A DNA stretch of 64,000 nt. Origin: Thomasclavelia cocleata. GTDB taxonomy: Bacteria > Bacillota_I > Bacilli_A > Erysipelotrichales > Coprobacillaceae. Position numbers and translations under genes: made by a program. Positions within the stretch are counted from its first letter, which is position 1; each line of letters begins with the position of its first letter. The notes beneath the pieces are model-generated. The model saw nothing but the letters and a program-made list of their open reading frames with translations. It did no database searches and was not told the origin of the DNA. Positions 34,350 through 44,616 of this stretch are shown here, piece by piece. The stretch spans positions 1 through 64,000 of the forward strand of contig NZ_FOIN01000006.1 of NCBI RefSeq assembly GCF_900102365.1, read 5' to 3'.

Positions 34350-36107
34350 ATGCCAAGGTTATCAGCAGAAAAAATTAATGAGATTAGGCAGAGTGTTGAT
34401 ATTGTTGATGTCATTGGCAATTATCTTTCTTTACAAAAAAAAGGTCGTAATTATGTTTCTCTTTGTCCATTTCATGATGATAGTCATCCTTCGATGTCTA
34501 TTTCACCTGAAAGACAAATTTATATGTGTTTTGTTTGTCATAATGGGGGAAATGTTTTTACATTTTTAAAAAATTATTTAAAGATTCCTTATATTGAAGC
34601 TGTTAAAATGGTTGCTTCAATGGGAAATATAGATATTAGTGAATACAATCTTGAAAAAAGAGTTCAACCTGTTGAACAAAAATTTGAACCATTATATAAA
34701 ATGCATGATGAAGCTAATAAAATATATAATCATTATTTGAATACTAAATTAGCAATTGATGCAAAAGAATATTTAACTAAACGAAAAATAACTGATGAAA
34801 TTATTGATATGTTTGAGATTGGTTATGCACCAAGTAATAATATTTTATTAAAAGCATTTGAAAAAATGAATTTTAATAAAGTGTCAATGTATGAATCAGG
34901 ATTGGTAATTGAATCAAATGCTGGTTATGATCGTTTTAGTAATCGAATCATGTTTCCTTTACATGATGCTAATGGACGTGTTGTTGGTTTTAGTGGAAGA
35001 ATATATCAGCCAAGTCAAAATGAATCTAAATATATGAACTCTCCAGAATCTGATATATTTATAAAAGGAGAGACATTATATAATTATCATCGTGTAATTG
35101 AAGAAACAAGACAGGCTGGTTTTGTAATTATTACAGAAGGATTCATGGATGTTATTGCTTTATATAAAGCAGGGATAAAAAATGCGGTTGCAATTATGGG
35201 AACTGCTTTAACAAAAGGACATGTATCACTATTAAAACGTCTCAGTAAAACAGTTTATCTATGTCTTGATGGTGATAAAGCAGGTAAAAATGCAACAATT
35301 AAAAGTATTGATATCTTATTACATGAAGGTTTTACGATAAAAGTTGTTGATTTACCAGAAAATTTAGATCCAGATGAATTTTTAGATAAAAAAGGTGGAG
35401 ATGAGTTAGAATCATTAATTAAAAGTCCGCTTTCATCTTTAGATTTTAAAATGAATTATTATTATGAAATGACTAACATGGATAATTATGATGATCGTAA
35501 AAAGTACTTAGAAACGATTGCTAAAGAAATAAGTAATCTTAGTGATATAATTGATCAGGATTATTATATCCAGCAATTAGAAAAAAAATCAGGTTTTTCA
35601 AAAGAAACAATTACAAGATTAGTTAGTGATAAAAATGTTTCTAAAATAGAACAAGTTAATCCAAGTAATTATATTCCATATCAAAAAAGTATTCGCTTAA
35701 TTGATAAATATGTAAGAGCGGAACGTGATCTATTATATTATATGATGAATGATAAAAATGTCGCAATGATGTATGAAGCAAAAGCAGGTTTTATGTTTAA
35801 TGATACTTATCGTATTATTGCTTCTTATATAGTTGATTATTATCGTCAGGAAGTAGTTTTAGAGGTTGCGGATTTGATTAGTAGTATTGAAGATGAAAAT
35901 CTTGTTAAAAATATAGTAGAGATTTCGCAATTAGAGTTACCAGAGTTACAAGATAGTAAAGCAATAGAAGATTATATTGAGATAATTAAAGAAAAGACAG
36001 TAAGAATTAAGGTAGAAGAATTAACGAAAGCTTTAAAGGATACATTTGATCCTAAACAAAAAGCACAGATATTAAAAGAAATCATAGCATTAAAAGATAA
36101 GGAGTAA
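34350..36107 (+). CDS. dnaG: DNA primase
   Basis: The 585-residue enzyme makes RNA primers at the replication fork. The N-terminal zinc finger (CPFHDDSHPS with CFVCHNGG) is complete, the TOPRIM core shows EGFMDVIAL and LDGDKAGKNA, and a helical C-terminal helicase-binding region follows. GGGAGGAG lies before the ATG. It is followed 3 bp later by rpoD, the usual macromolecular synthesis operon order. Confidence 0.95.
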   Translation: MPRLSAEKINEIRQSVDIVDVIGNYLSLQKKGRNYVSLCPFHDDSHPSMSISPERQIYMCFVCHNGGNVFTFLKNYLKIPYIEAVKMVASMGNIDISEYNLEKRVQPVEQKFEPLYKMHDEANKIYNHYLNTKLAIDAKEYLTKRKITDEIIDMFEIGYAPSNNILLKAFEKMNFNKVSMYESGLVIESNAGYDRFSNRIMFPLHDANGRVVGFSGRIYQPSQNESKYMNSPESDIFIKGETLYNYHRVIEETRQAGFVIITEGFMDVIALYKAGIKNAVAIMGTALTKGHVSLLKRLSKTVYLCLDGDKAGKNATIKSIDILLHEGFTIKVVDLPENLDPDEFLDKKGGDELESLIKSPLSSLDFKMNYYYEMTNMDNYDDRKKYLETIAKEISNLSDIIDQDYYIQQLEKKSGFSKETITRLVSDKNVSKIEQVNPSNYIPYQKSIRLIDKYVRAERDLLYYMMNDKNVAMMYEAKAGFMFNDTYRIIASYIVDYYRQEVVLEVADLISSIEDENLVKNIVEISQLELPELQDSKAIEDYIEIIKEKTVRIKVEELTKALKDTFDPKQKAQILKEIIALKDKE

Positions 36108-36110
36108 AGT

Positions 36111-37361
36111 ATGAAGAAGAAAAATGTTGTAGGTGTGTCATTTGATGATTTAAAGAAAATAGTTTTAAATGATGCCAAAAAGGGTGATGGAATTCTAACG
36201 CAGGATCAAATTGATAATTATTTGTCTAATTATGATTTGAATGATGAGCTTGCAGAAGAATTATTAGAGTTTATAGGGAATAATGATATTATTATTTCGG
36301 ATGATGGATTAGATGATTTGGATGTTGAAGATGATTTATTATTAACTGGGGTACCAGCTGACTTAGATATGGACCTTGATTTAGATGATGATCTAGGTTT
36401 AGATGATGATACTCCTGATTTAGATTTTGCTGGTGATTTCGATATGATGACTGGAGATACACTTCATATGTATCAAGTTGCAGATGCTGATGCTGAATTG
36501 GATCAAAATCAATTAGGCAGCAATGTTAAAATTAATGATCCTGTAAAGATGTATCTTAAAGAGATTGGTAGAGTTGAGTTATTATCACATGATGAGGAGA
36601 TTGATTTAGCTAAAAAAATCTTAGAAGGTGATGAAATTGCTAAAAAGGAACTTGCTGCTGCTAATTTACGTTTAGTTGTATCAATTGCAAAAAGATATGT
36701 TGGTCGGGGAATGTTATTTTTAGATTTGATTCAAGAAGGAAATATGGGGCTGATCAAAGCGGTTGAAAAATTTGATTACACTAAAGGATTTAAGTTTTCA
36801 ACATATGCTACCTGGTGGATTCGTCAGGCAATTACTAGAGCTATTGCTGATCAGGCTAGAACAATACGTATTCCAGTACATATGGTAGAAACAATTAATA
36901 AATTAACTAGAATACAACGTCAGTTAATACAAGAATTAGGTCGTGAACCAAGTGCTGAAGAGATTGCTGAAAAAATGGATGGGATGACACCTGAAAAGGT
37001 TCGTGAAATTCAAAAGATTTCTTTAGAACCAGTTTCTTTAGAAACACCAATTGGTGAAGAAGATGATTCTCATTTAGGGGATTTTATTGAAGATGAAGGA
37101 GCAATGTCTCCAGATGATTATGCTGCAAATGAACTACTTAAAGATGAGTTAAATGAAGTTTTATTAGAACTTACAGATCGTGAAGAAAAAGTATTACGTT
37201 TAAGATTTGGATTAGATGATGGACGAACTAGAACATTAGAAGAAGTAGGTAAAGAATTTAGTGTAACTAGGGAAAGAATTCGTCAAATTGAAGCTAAAGC
37301 ATTACGTAAATTAAAACATCCTTCACGTTCAAAGAGGTTAAAGGATTTCTTGGATCGTTAG
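36111..37361 (+). CDS. rpoD: Primary sigma factor RpoD/SigA
   Basis: The 416-residue housekeeping sigma factor has region 2 ([20 protein letters not shown] and [17 protein letters not shown]), region 3 and region 4 ([34 protein letters not shown]). Between region 1.1 and 1.2, at about residues 63-115, is an Asp-rich low-complexity stretch ([16 protein letters not shown]) that is longer than usual for Bacillota. GGAGTAAAG in the 3-bp spacer region serves it. All other sigma-A promoters noted in the window should depend on it. Confidence 0.96.
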   Translation: MKKKNVVGVSFDDLKKIVLNDAKKGDGILTQDQIDNYLSNYDLNDELAEELLEFIGNNDIIISDDGLDDLDVEDDLLLTGVPADLDMDLDLDDDLGLDDDTPDLDFAGDFDMMTGDTLHMYQVADADAELDQNQLGSNVKINDPVKMYLKEIGRVELLSHDEEIDLAKKILEGDEIAKKELAAANLRLVVSIAKRYVGRGMLFLDLIQEGNMGLIKAVEKFDYTKGFKFSTYATWWIRQAITRAIADQARTIRIPVHMVETINKLTRIQRQLIQELGREPSAEEIAEKMDGMTPEKVREIQKISLEPVSLETPIGEEDDSHLGDFIEDEGAMSPDDYAANELLKDELNEVLLELTDREEKVLRLRFGLDDGRTRTLEEVGKEFSVTRERIRQIEAKALRKLKHPSRSKRLKDFLDR

Positions 37362-38054
37362 ATGAAACTATCAAAAAGATTACAGTTAATTGCAGATGTA
37401 ATCATAAAATATAAACAAGGAAGTATTTTAGCAGATATTGGAACAGATCATGGCTATTTACCTTGTTATTTAGTTGAAAATAAAGTTATAACAAAGGCAT
37501 ATGCTTGTGATGTAGCTAAAGGACCACTAGATTCTTCTAAAGAAACGATAAAACAATATAAGTTAGATAATCAGGTTTTTCCATTATTAGGGAGTGGATT
37601 AAATCCTATTCTAAAGCGTCAGGTTGATATGATTAGTATTGCAGGAATGGGAGCATATTTAATTTGTGAAATACTTGATGAGCATCGTGAATATTTAAGA
37701 AATATCGAAGTGATGTTTTTACAAGCTAATACTAATAATGATCATTTAAGAAAATATTTATTTGCTAATGACTGGATCATAATTGATGAACAGATGGTCA
37801 AAGATAGTGGGCATATATATGAAGTAATGGTTGTTACAGCTAGGAAAAATAAAGCTATTACTTATAGTCAAAGAGATGAAGAATTTGGTCCGATTTTGAT
37901 TAATAATCAAACACCATTATTTAAAGAAAAATGGAAAAAACAATATTTTGTATATAAAAAAATTCAAAATACATTATCCCAGGATCATCCACGTTATCAT
38001 GAAATAAATGCTAAAATGAAAATGATCAAAGAGGTACTACATGAAAGCTTATGA
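37362..38054 (+). CDS. trmK: tRNA (adenine22-N1)-methyltransferase
   Basis: The 230-residue SAM-dependent enzyme methylates A22 of tRNA. The SAM site reads ADIGTDHGYLPCYLV, and the motif SIAGMGAYLI with the PPN-like QANTNND follows. It begins immediately after the rpoD stop codon and overlaps the next gene by 14 bp. The arrangement rpoD-trmK-yqfO matches Bacillus subtilis (trmK is yqfN). Confidence 0.9.
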   Translation: MKLSKRLQLIADVIIKYKQGSILADIGTDHGYLPCYLVENKVITKAYACDVAKGPLDSSKETIKQYKLDNQVFPLLGSGLNPILKRQVDMISIAGMGAYLICEILDEHREYLRNIEVMFLQANTNNDHLRKYLFANDWIIIDEQMVKDSGHIYEVMVVTARKNKAITYSQRDEEFGPILINNQTPLFKEKWKKQYFVYKKIQNTLSQDHPRYHEINAKMKMIKEVLHESL

Positions 38055-38790
38055 AATAATTAATTATTTAGAAAAATATTTTCCTTTGAATTTACAGCAG
38101 CCATGGGATAAGTGTGGTATGCAAATTGGAGATGTAAATCAAGAAATAAATCGTGTCATGGTTTCGTTAAATGCAGATTTACAAAGTTTACAATTAGCTA
38201 TAGAAAAGGATTGTCAGATGTTAATAACACATCATCCTTTTTTTTTAGAAAAGATTGATAATTTAAGTTTTGATAATCATCATGGCAAGTTTGTTAAATT
38301 GTCAATAATAAATAATATAGTTGTTTATAGTTTACATACATGTTTAGACCAAGGTAAAAATGGTATTTCAATGAATGACTGGTTAATTAATGAATTAGAT
38401 GTTCATGATGTAAAGTGTTATGATGATATTCAGGTTGGAAAGCAGGCTGTTTTAAATAAGCCTTGTTTAACTAGTGAACTAGTAGATAGAATTAAAAAAA
38501 TATTTAATCTACCTGTTAAATATGCAGGTAAAGAAAAAATAATTAAAACTATTGCTATTTGCGGTGGTAGTGGTAGTGATGATTTAGAATATTTAGCTGG
38601 CAAAGTAGATGCTTATATTACAGGTGATACTAAGCATCGTCATGCAAAATATGCTTATGATCATAACATTGTGTTAATTGATGTACCACATCACATTGAG
38701 GTAATAATGGAAAATAAGGTGAAAGATTTATTGAAAGATAAAGATGTGGATGTTATTACTTCAAATTTAAAAGACTATTATATATATTAG
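38041..38790 (+). CDS. Nif3-like dinuclear metal centre protein
   Basis: The 249-residue protein (YqfO/GTP cyclohydrolase I type 2 family) has metal ligands in LITHHPFFLEK, LHTCLDQG and near the C-terminus DVPHHIEVIME. It lacks the inserted PII/CutA-like middle domain of the longer Bacillus YqfO (about 370 residues), so it is the short form. Biochemical role is unresolved. Its start overlaps trmK, with AAAGAGGTACT before the ATG. Confidence 0.85.
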   Translation: MKAYEIINYLEKYFPLNLQQPWDKCGMQIGDVNQEINRVMVSLNADLQSLQLAIEKDCQMLITHHPFFLEKIDNLSFDNHHGKFVKLSIINNIVVYSLHTCLDQGKNGISMNDWLINELDVHDVKCYDDIQVGKQAVLNKPCLTSELVDRIKKIFNLPVKYAGKEKIIKTIAICGGSGSDDLEYLAGKVDAYITGDTKHRHAKYAYDHNIVLIDVPHHIEVIMENKVKDLLKDKDVDVITSNLKDYYIY

Positions 38791-38815
38791 ACAGTTTGAT
38801 AAGCTGTCTTTTATT
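38789..38815 (+). terminator. Terminator of the glyS-yqfO run
   Basis: AGACAGTTT pairs with AAGCTGTCT (one wobble) around GAT and is followed by TTTATT. Confidence 0.65.
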
Positions 38816-38862
38816 GTTATGATAACTTATTGATTTTTATCTGGATAATTAGTTTTTATTTT

Positions 38863-39430
38863 GTACGTATATCTGGCTGGTGAAAATCCAATCGCAGATA
38901 ATTACTGTCAAACATAGTGAATCATAAGTCGTTAACAGTGATGCTATGGTTGGGAAGTGGTGTAGTAAGTTTTTTGAGATTACGAACAGAAATTTGATAT
39001 AAGGCTAAATGGTGGATAATGTAGTACATCAAACTGAAATCCAAGGTCAAAGAAGGTTGTCACAAGAAGTCGGTTTGAGGCATATATAGTAGATATATCA
39101 CTAATAGTGAAGAGTTTAATGTTTATATGGTGTAGCTCACTATGTGTAATATTTAGCCAGTTTGAAATCAAGAATAATTTTATAATTAATAACTGTAATC
39201 TTGTGGGAAAGTAGAGTATAAAGCAACAACATAAAATTAATTGAAGTGATTTTAAGAGATGAAAATTTTAATGAAGCAACAGAAAAATTAAAAGTAATAA
39301 AGGTGTAGCTAGAGTCAATAATAAGATAACAGCGAACAAAATTGATAAATATTTTATAGCTAATAAAGAGAAGATAAAACAGGAAATAATAGAAAATAAA
39401 TATAAACTCTACATTCATGATGAAATAAAT
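38863..39430 (+). pseudogene. Group II intron remnant (ribozyme 5' part and start of the reverse transcriptase)
   Basis: The DNA starts with GTACGTAT (intron 5' ends usually GUGYG) and carries a run typical of domain I of bacterial group II introns: GGTGAAAATCCAATCGC, GTGAATCATAAGTCGTTAAC and GATGCTATGGTTGGGAAGTG. From about 39240 frame pieces read VILRDENFNEATEKLKV, VNNKITANKIDKYFIANKEK and IKQEIIENKYKLYI, matching the N-terminus of intron-encoded reverse transcriptases, with stops and frameshifts. The catalytic YADD region and domains V-VI are absent. It is a dead 5' fragment next to the defence pair. Confidence 0.65.
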
Positions 39431-39592
39431 ACATTGTATATGTCTAAGATTTTGATTTGAAACTTATTTTTAATTAGTTAGTTTTTATTTTACGATATTT
39501 TTTTAAAATGGTTCTAATTATTTTGAAAAGTGTTATAATAATAATGTAATTATAATTTATTTTGAAGAAAATATGCAAAATGAGGTGAAAAT

Positions 39593-40912
39593 ATGTTGTT
39601 AGAATTTAAGACAGAGAATTTTAAGTCATTTTTAGACGAAATGGATTTTTTAATGACACCTGCTCCTAAACAAAAAGATTTAGAATACAGTATTTTAGAA
39701 CATAAAATAGGAAAAAAAACTTATAAAGGATTGTGTTCAGCAATTATTTATGGATCTAATGCATCAGGTAAAACAAATATTATTTGTGCAATGGATGTAT
39801 TTAAAGAAATTATATTAAAAGGAAATATTAGAAATTCTGATGAGATGAGATCACCAAATATTTCAGAGCGAAAGTTAGAACTAATTCCTAATAATTTAAA
39901 TAAATTACCCAAACCCACAAAGTTTTATATTCGATTTGTAGAACAGGATTTATTAGTTGAATATGAATTAATTATTGATTTAGGGTTGTTTTTAGATAAA
40001 AGTTATCAAAGAAAGATAAAATTTGAAAAGTTAACAATTAATAATAAAACTATTTTTGAAAGAACAGAAAATATAGATTTTTTTGATCTTAAGGTTATTG
40101 AACAATATTTAATAAAAGAATTTAGAAAGAATGAAGATAGTGCAAAAGCTTTAGCTAGAAACAATTTAAATCCTACTGAACTATTTTTGACTAATGGTTT
40201 TAAAATGATGTTTAGTTCTAAATTAGTTTCTTTTATTTTAGAATGGTTTGAGGAAAAGTTTATTGTTATATATAGGGCAGATGCCACAGAAATAAAAAGT
40301 AAATTGGATAATTCAAAAGGTGGAACTGTTTTTGTAGAACATACAATTAATGAAGCTGCTAAGTTATTTGGAATTAATTCAAATGCACTAGGTTATGTTG
40401 TACCAAAAGATGGAGGGGAAGTACAATTATGCTCAATATTTAAAGATAATGGTATTGCGATTCCTGCAAAATATTTTGAATCTTATGGGACAGTTCGCTT
40501 TATAAATATGTTTCCACTTATTTTAAAAGCATTAGTAGAAGGTTTGGTTTTAGTTTTAGATGAATTTGATGCTAACATACATCCTATGGCATTAATGAAT
40601 ATTATTAATATTTTTCATGATGACGATATTAACAAAAAGAATGCACAATTGATATTCAATACACATAATCCAATTTTCTTAAATGCAAATATTGTAAGAA
40701 GAGATGAGATAAAGTTTGTTGAAAGGGATGATAATACGCATCTAAGTACGCATTATTCGTTGTCTGATTTTAAAACAGCTGGTCATAGAGGTGTGAGAAA
40801 AGCTGATGACTATATGAAACATTATTTTTTAGGAAGATATGGAGCTGTTAAAGATATAGATTTTTATGAGCTGTTAGAAAAATTTATAAATGATATCTCA
40901 GAGGTTGAATAA
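39593..40912 (+). CDS. AAA-family ATPase, RloA/AbiLi-like
   Basis: The 439-residue protein has Walker A IIYGSNASGKTNII (near residue 50), a long helical middle and a C-terminal ABC-like part with LVLDEFDANIHP and IFNTHNPIFL. This is the AAA_15/21 type found as the ATPase partner of nuclease-like effectors in anti-phage pairs. It opens with LLEFKTENFKSF, typical for the group. The ATG follows TGAGGTGAAAAT. The next gene begins 1 bp after its stop codon. The pair resembles AbiL (AbiLi plus the RloB-like AbiLii). Confidence 0.8.
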   Translation: MLLEFKTENFKSFLDEMDFLMTPAPKQKDLEYSILEHKIGKKTYKGLCSAIIYGSNASGKTNIICAMDVFKEIILKGNIRNSDEMRSPNISERKLELIPNNLNKLPKPTKFYIRFVEQDLLVEYELIIDLGLFLDKSYQRKIKFEKLTINNKTIFERTENIDFFDLKVIEQYLIKEFRKNEDSAKALARNNLNPTELFLTNGFKMMFSSKLVSFILEWFEEKFIVIYRADATEIKSKLDNSKGGTVFVEHTINEAAKLFGINSNALGYVVPKDGGEVQLCSIFKDNGIAIPAKYFESYGTVRFINMFPLILKALVEGLVLVLDEFDANIHPMALMNIINIFHDDDINKKNAQLIFNTHNPIFLNANIVRRDEIKFVERDDNTHLSTHYSLSDFKTAGHRGVRKADDYMKHYFLGRYGAVKDIDFYELLEKFINDISEVE

Positions 40913-40913
40913 T

Positions 40914-41561
40914 ATGTTTAAAAAGGAATGTAGAATATATTATTTTTCTGTGGAAGGAGAAACTGAAAAATGGTATTTAGAATGGTTGCAAGGACAAATA
41001 AACAGTAATGAAAATGCTAGATATAATGTGAAGTTTATTCTTAAAGTAGAAAAAAATCCTAAAAAAATGATAAAAAAGATAAATGTATTAAGTGATATAG
41101 AAATATTACATGTATTTGATTTTGAAGAACTACAGAATGAAATGTCTTTTCAAAGAACGTTATCAGTTATGAAAGAAGCTTCAAAACTTAAAAAGAAAGT
41201 TAAGTATGTACTAGGATACTGTAATTATACATTTGATTTATGGATAATTTTGCATAAAAAATGTGCTATGGAGAATAGAAGTCATAGGAGGAACTATTTA
41301 AATGATATTAATCGTTGCTATAGTAAATCCTTTGAATCAATGTTAGAGTATAAAGAGGAGGCTAATTTTAAAAGAATATTAAACTCTCTTACAATAAATG
41401 ATGTTTTATATGCAATTCAAAATGCAGAAAGAATTTGTGAGAAAAATGAAATAATATATCAAAAAATTAAATATAGTAGTTATGAATATTATAAAGAAAA
41501 TCCATCATTAAATTTGCATGAATATATAAAAGATATATTACAAACAGTCAATATATGTTAG
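40914..41561 (+). CDS. RloB-like protein, putative effector of the defence pair
   Basis: The 215-residue protein matches the RloB family: an N-terminal SVEGETEKWYLEWL with conserved Glu residues, ILHVFDFEEL (usually a D-x-D type site) and CNYTFDLWIILHKK corresponding to the F-E-x-W-x-x-x-H motif. The family has a TOPRIM-like fold and is thought to act as nuclease effector; no activity can be read directly. GAGGTTGAAT precedes the ATG. It is coupled to the AAA ATPase gene upstream. Confidence 0.75.
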   Translation: MFKKECRIYYFSVEGETEKWYLEWLQGQINSNENARYNVKFILKVEKNPKKMIKKINVLSDIEILHVFDFEELQNEMSFQRTLSVMKEASKLKKKVKYVLGYCNYTFDLWIILHKKCAMENRSHRRNYLNDINRCYSKSFESMLEYKEEANFKRILNSLTINDVLYAIQNAERICEKNEIIYQKIKYSSYEYYKENPSLNLHEYIKDILQTVNIC

Positions 41562-41575
41562 TAAAAAATTAATTC

Positions 41576-41603
41576 AAAGCAGATCGAAAGATTTGCTTTT
41601 TTG
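41576..41603 (+). terminator. Terminator of the AAA/RloB pair
   Basis: AAAGCAGATC-GAAA-GATTTGCTTT with one wobble is followed by TTTT. Confidence 0.75.
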
Positions 41604-41746
41604 TTGTTTAGAAATTCATTAATCGTAGATTATTTTACCTTATTATAACTTATTAAAAAGCTGTCCTTGTTTTTACTTTGACAGATGTCAAAATTGAAAG
41701 ATTTAATTAAATTTAGAGATTCACCAAAAATATTAGAGTTTTTATT

Positions 41747-41778
41747 TTTAAATTAAAATCCCCATTAATAGGGGATTT
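41747..41778 (-). terminator. Terminator of the ispH transcript
   Basis: On the minus strand AAATCCCC and GGGGATTT pair around TATTAAT, followed by TAATTTAAAA. The stem touches the ispH stop codon. Confidence 0.65.
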
Positions 41779-42688
41779 ATAGAATTTTATTTAAATCTAT
41801 ATTTGGTTTAATATATGTTGAAGTATCATGATAGTTAAATTGTTTTAAATAGTTGATTACTTGATTTGTTAAATAGGTTGGAGTGGATGCTCCAGAACTA
41901 ACTGCTGCAACTTTTTTATCTTTTAACATTTCTAAAGTAATATCATTTACACTCTCAATCATATAAGTAGTTTTATTAGCTTTATTAGAAGATATACTTG
42001 CTAACTTTTGTGTATTATTAGAATGAGGATCACCGACAATGAAGACAACATCTACATCATCATTGATTTTAGCAATAGCTTCTTGTCTGATTGTTGTTGC
42101 TTGGCATGTTTCTTTAGCAATAGTTATATTTTTAAGTACAGTTTTAGCATATTCGCATAAATCATATACATCATATAGAGACATTGTAGTTTGATTTGTT
42201 ATAACATAAACTAAATTTGGATTTAAGTTATCAATATCTTTTTTTGTTTCAATTAAATGAATATGTTTAGAATCAATAGATAAAGCTCCCTCAGATTCAG
42301 GGTGACCACTTTTTCCTATATATAGAATCTCTATTTTTTTATCCAAATATCTTTTTATTAAATCATGTGTTTTAATAACATCTGGACAAGTAGCATCAAT
42401 TACATTTAGATTTTTCTTTCGAGCTTTGTTAATTACTTGTTCACTTGCACCATGAGCAGTGATAATTACAGTTCCTTGATCAACTAAGTCAAGGAGTTCT
42501 TCACGTGAAGCTCCTTTTTTATCAATAGTTTTAATGCCTAAATTTTCTAAAGCATCAACAATATATTGATTATGCACAATCATTCCTAAAATATAGATAT
42601 CATCTTGATATGCTTGTTTTTTAGCAATTTCGATAGCTTGGATAACACCTTTACAATAACCTCGAGGAATAACTTGATAAACTTTCAT
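41777..42688 (-). CDS. ispH: 4-hydroxy-3-methylbut-2-enyl diphosphate reductase
   Basis: The 303-residue iron-sulfur enzyme does the last step of the MEP isoprenoid pathway. Cluster Cys residues are in RGYCKGVIQAIE, DATCPDV and AKETCQAT, with the substrate His in HNQYIVDAL and the TNQTTMS segment. GAGGTGATT lies before the ATG. With ispG at 45771, two MEP steps are encoded within 5 kb, both on the minus strand. It is downstream of the YqfQ-like gene in one transcript. Confidence 0.95.
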   Translation of the reverse strand: MKVYQVIPRGYCKGVIQAIEIAKKQAYQDDIYILGMIVHNQYIVDALENLGIKTIDKKGASREELLDLVDQGTVIITAHGASEQVINKARKKNLNVIDATCPDVIKTHDLIKRYLDKKIEILYIGKSGHPESEGALSIDSKHIHLIETKKDIDNLNPNLVYVITNQTTMSLYDVYDLCEYAKTVLKNITIAKETCQATTIRQEAIAKINDDVDVVFIVGDPHSNNTQKLASISSNKANKTTYMIESVNDITLEMLKDKKVAAVSSGASTPTYLTNQVINYLKQFNYHDTSTYIKPNIDLNKIL

Positions 42689-42703
42689 AAAATCACCTCA
42701 AAG

Positions 42704-43054
42704 CTATTGTATCATATTTTCAAATTCTACGTCATCATTAGTAGTATTTTTTGTTTGATTTTCATTGATTGGAGTGATATTTTGTTCTACTTCGTCAAAA
42801 TTAATATCATTAATATGATTTACTGCCTGAATGACACGAAATGCGTTTTTTGTATTATTAATAATAGGACGAATTTGATAAATTAATGGTATTACTTGAT
42901 TAATTGTATAAATAGTTTTTGAAGCATAGTGTATAGATTTTCTCAAATTCATTTTAGTTTTCATTTTGCGGTCAAGTGGATTTATTTGATTCATAGAATA
43001 GATTTGTGGATTAAAATTATCGTAGTAGAAATTTTCATCATAGAATGGGTTCAT
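42704..43054 (-). CDS. YqfQ-like protein of unknown function
   Basis: The 116-residue protein starts MNPFYDENFYYDNFNPQIYS, has a basic amphipathic middle (LRKSIHYASKTIYTINQVIP) and an acidic end. Bacillus subtilis has yqfQ (VrrA-like) between ispH and cshB, the same place as here, and the organisation fits, although sequence similarity cannot be judged. No signal peptide or membrane helix is clear. AAGGAGGGATAAC precedes the ATG. It overlaps no other gene and ends 15 bp before ispH. Confidence 0.65.
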   Translation of the reverse strand: MNPFYDENFYYDNFNPQIYSMNQINPLDRKMKTKMNLRKSIHYASKTIYTINQVIPLIYQIRPIINNTKNAFRVIQAVNHINDINFDEVEQNITPINENQTKNTTNDDVEFENMIQ

Positions 43055-43245
43055 GTTATCCCTCCTTTAATATATATTATGTAATATTTTTTTATTTGTG
43101 CATATCAACAAATATCTGTAAATTAGGTATTTTTTTCTTTAAATATATCAAAATACATAAAGAGAGAATTATAAACAAATTTATTTGCTTTTTAGTGTTG
43201 TTGTGATAAAATTAATTGAATTTATCAAAGAAAAGGAGGAAAAAG

Positions 43246-44616
43246 ATGAATAAATTTGAAAATTATAAATTTCAAGAATTTTGTTATCAAACAATTAACG
43301 AGCTAGGTTTCACTAAACCAACACCAATTCAGGAAAAAGTAATTCCTTTAGTATATAAAAATAATGATATAATTGGTATTTCGCAAACAGGAACTGGTAA
43401 AACACATGCATTTTTATTACCAATTATAGATCGTATAAATACTGATGATGATTCTGTTCAAGCAGTAATTACTGCTCCAACTAGAGAATTAGCAACACAA
43501 ATTTATAATAATGCTAAGTTGTTTATTAAATATAATAAAGATATTAGAGTATCTTTAATTATTGGAGGTAGTGATCGTCAAAAAGCAGTTAATAAATTAT
43601 CAACCCAGCCACATATCGTTATTGGTACACCTGGTAGAATTAAAGATTTATCTTTAGATGAACAAGCTTTAAAAATAACTACAGCATCTATTTTTGTTAT
43701 TGATGAAGCCGATATGACATTAGAGTTTGGATATTTAGAGGATATTGATGCAGTTGCAGGTAAAATGAAAGATGATTTAAGAATGATGGTTTTTTCTGCA
43801 ACAATTCCCCAGATGCTTAGACCATTTTTAAAGAAATATATGAAGACACCAGTAATAATAGAAATTGATGATGATAAAGTTACTACTGATAATGTTGAAC
43901 ATATTTTGTTAGCAACAAAACATCAAAATCGTTATGAAGTTTTAAAGAAGATAATGATGATTATTGATCCATATATTTGTATTATTTTTGCAAATAAACG
44001 TGATGAAGTTGCTAGAATTACTAAAAAATTGCGTGAAGAAGGATTTAAAGTTGGTGAAATTCATGGAGACTTAGAGCCTCGTGAACGTAAACAAATGATG
44101 CGTAGAATCCATAATAATGAATATCAATATATAGTTGCTACAGATATTGCAGCTAGAGGTATTGATATAGATGGGGTTTCTCATGTTATAAATATGGAAC
44201 TTCCTAAAGAAGCTGATTTCTATATTCATCGTAGTGGTCGTAGTGGACGTGGAAATTATATGGGAATTTGTTATAGTATGTATGACAGTGCTGATGAAGA
44301 TAATTTAAGGATTTTAGAGAGAAAAGGTATCTCTTTTAAGAATATGACAGTTAAAAATAATCAATTTGTAGATTTAGGGGAACGTCTAAAAAGAACTAAA
44401 CGTCCTAAGCAGCAAACTGAATTAGAAAAAAAGGTTCAAAGTATTATTAGAAGACCAAAAAAAGTTAAACCAGGTTATAAGAAAAAAAGAAAACGTGAAG
44501 TTGAACAGGTAGTTCGAAAACAAAAGCGTCAAATGATTCAAGATGATATCAGACGCCAAAAAAAGGAACGGGCAAGAGCAGCTCAACGTGAAAAAAGAAA
44601 TGGAGTAGAAGATTAA
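43246..44616 (+). CDS. cshB: DEAD-box RNA helicase, CshB-like
   Basis: The 456-residue helicase has all core motifs: Q motif [13 protein letters not shown], motif [10 protein letters not shown], motif II VIDEADM, motif III FSATIP, motif [15 protein letters not shown] and motif [11 protein letters not shown], followed by a highly basic tail ([17 protein letters not shown]). Motif II ends DEADM, as in this family. AAAGGAGGAAAAAG before 43246 fixes the start. It should help fold or unwind mRNA and rRNA in the cold. The next gene overlaps by one base. Confidence 0.92.
   Translation: MNKFENYKFQEFCYQTINELGFTKPTPIQEKVIPLVYKNNDIIGISQTGTGKTHAFLLPIIDRINTDDDSVQAVITAPTRELATQIYNNAKLFIKYNKDIRVSLIIGGSDRQKAVNKLSTQPHIVIGTPGRIKDLSLDEQALKITTASIFVIDEADMTLEFGYLEDIDAVAGKMKDDLRMMVFSATIPQMLRPFLKKYMKTPVIIEIDDDKVTTDNVEHILLATKHQNRYEVLKKIMMIIDPYICIIFANKRDEVARITKKLREEGFKVGEIHGDLEPRERKQMMRRIHNNEYQYIVATDIAARGIDIDGVSHVINMELPKEADFYIHRSGRSGRGNYMGICYSMYDSADEDNLRILERKGISFKNMTVKNNQFVDLGERLKRTKRPKQQTELEKKVQSIIRRPKKVKPGYKKKRKREVEQVVRKQKRQMIQDDIRRQKKERARAAQREKRNGVED

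Noticed and set aside
38980-39418. Minus-strand frames in the group II intron remnant
   Set aside because: The plus strand carries the intron domain I words and reverse transcriptase fragments; the minus frames are incidental.
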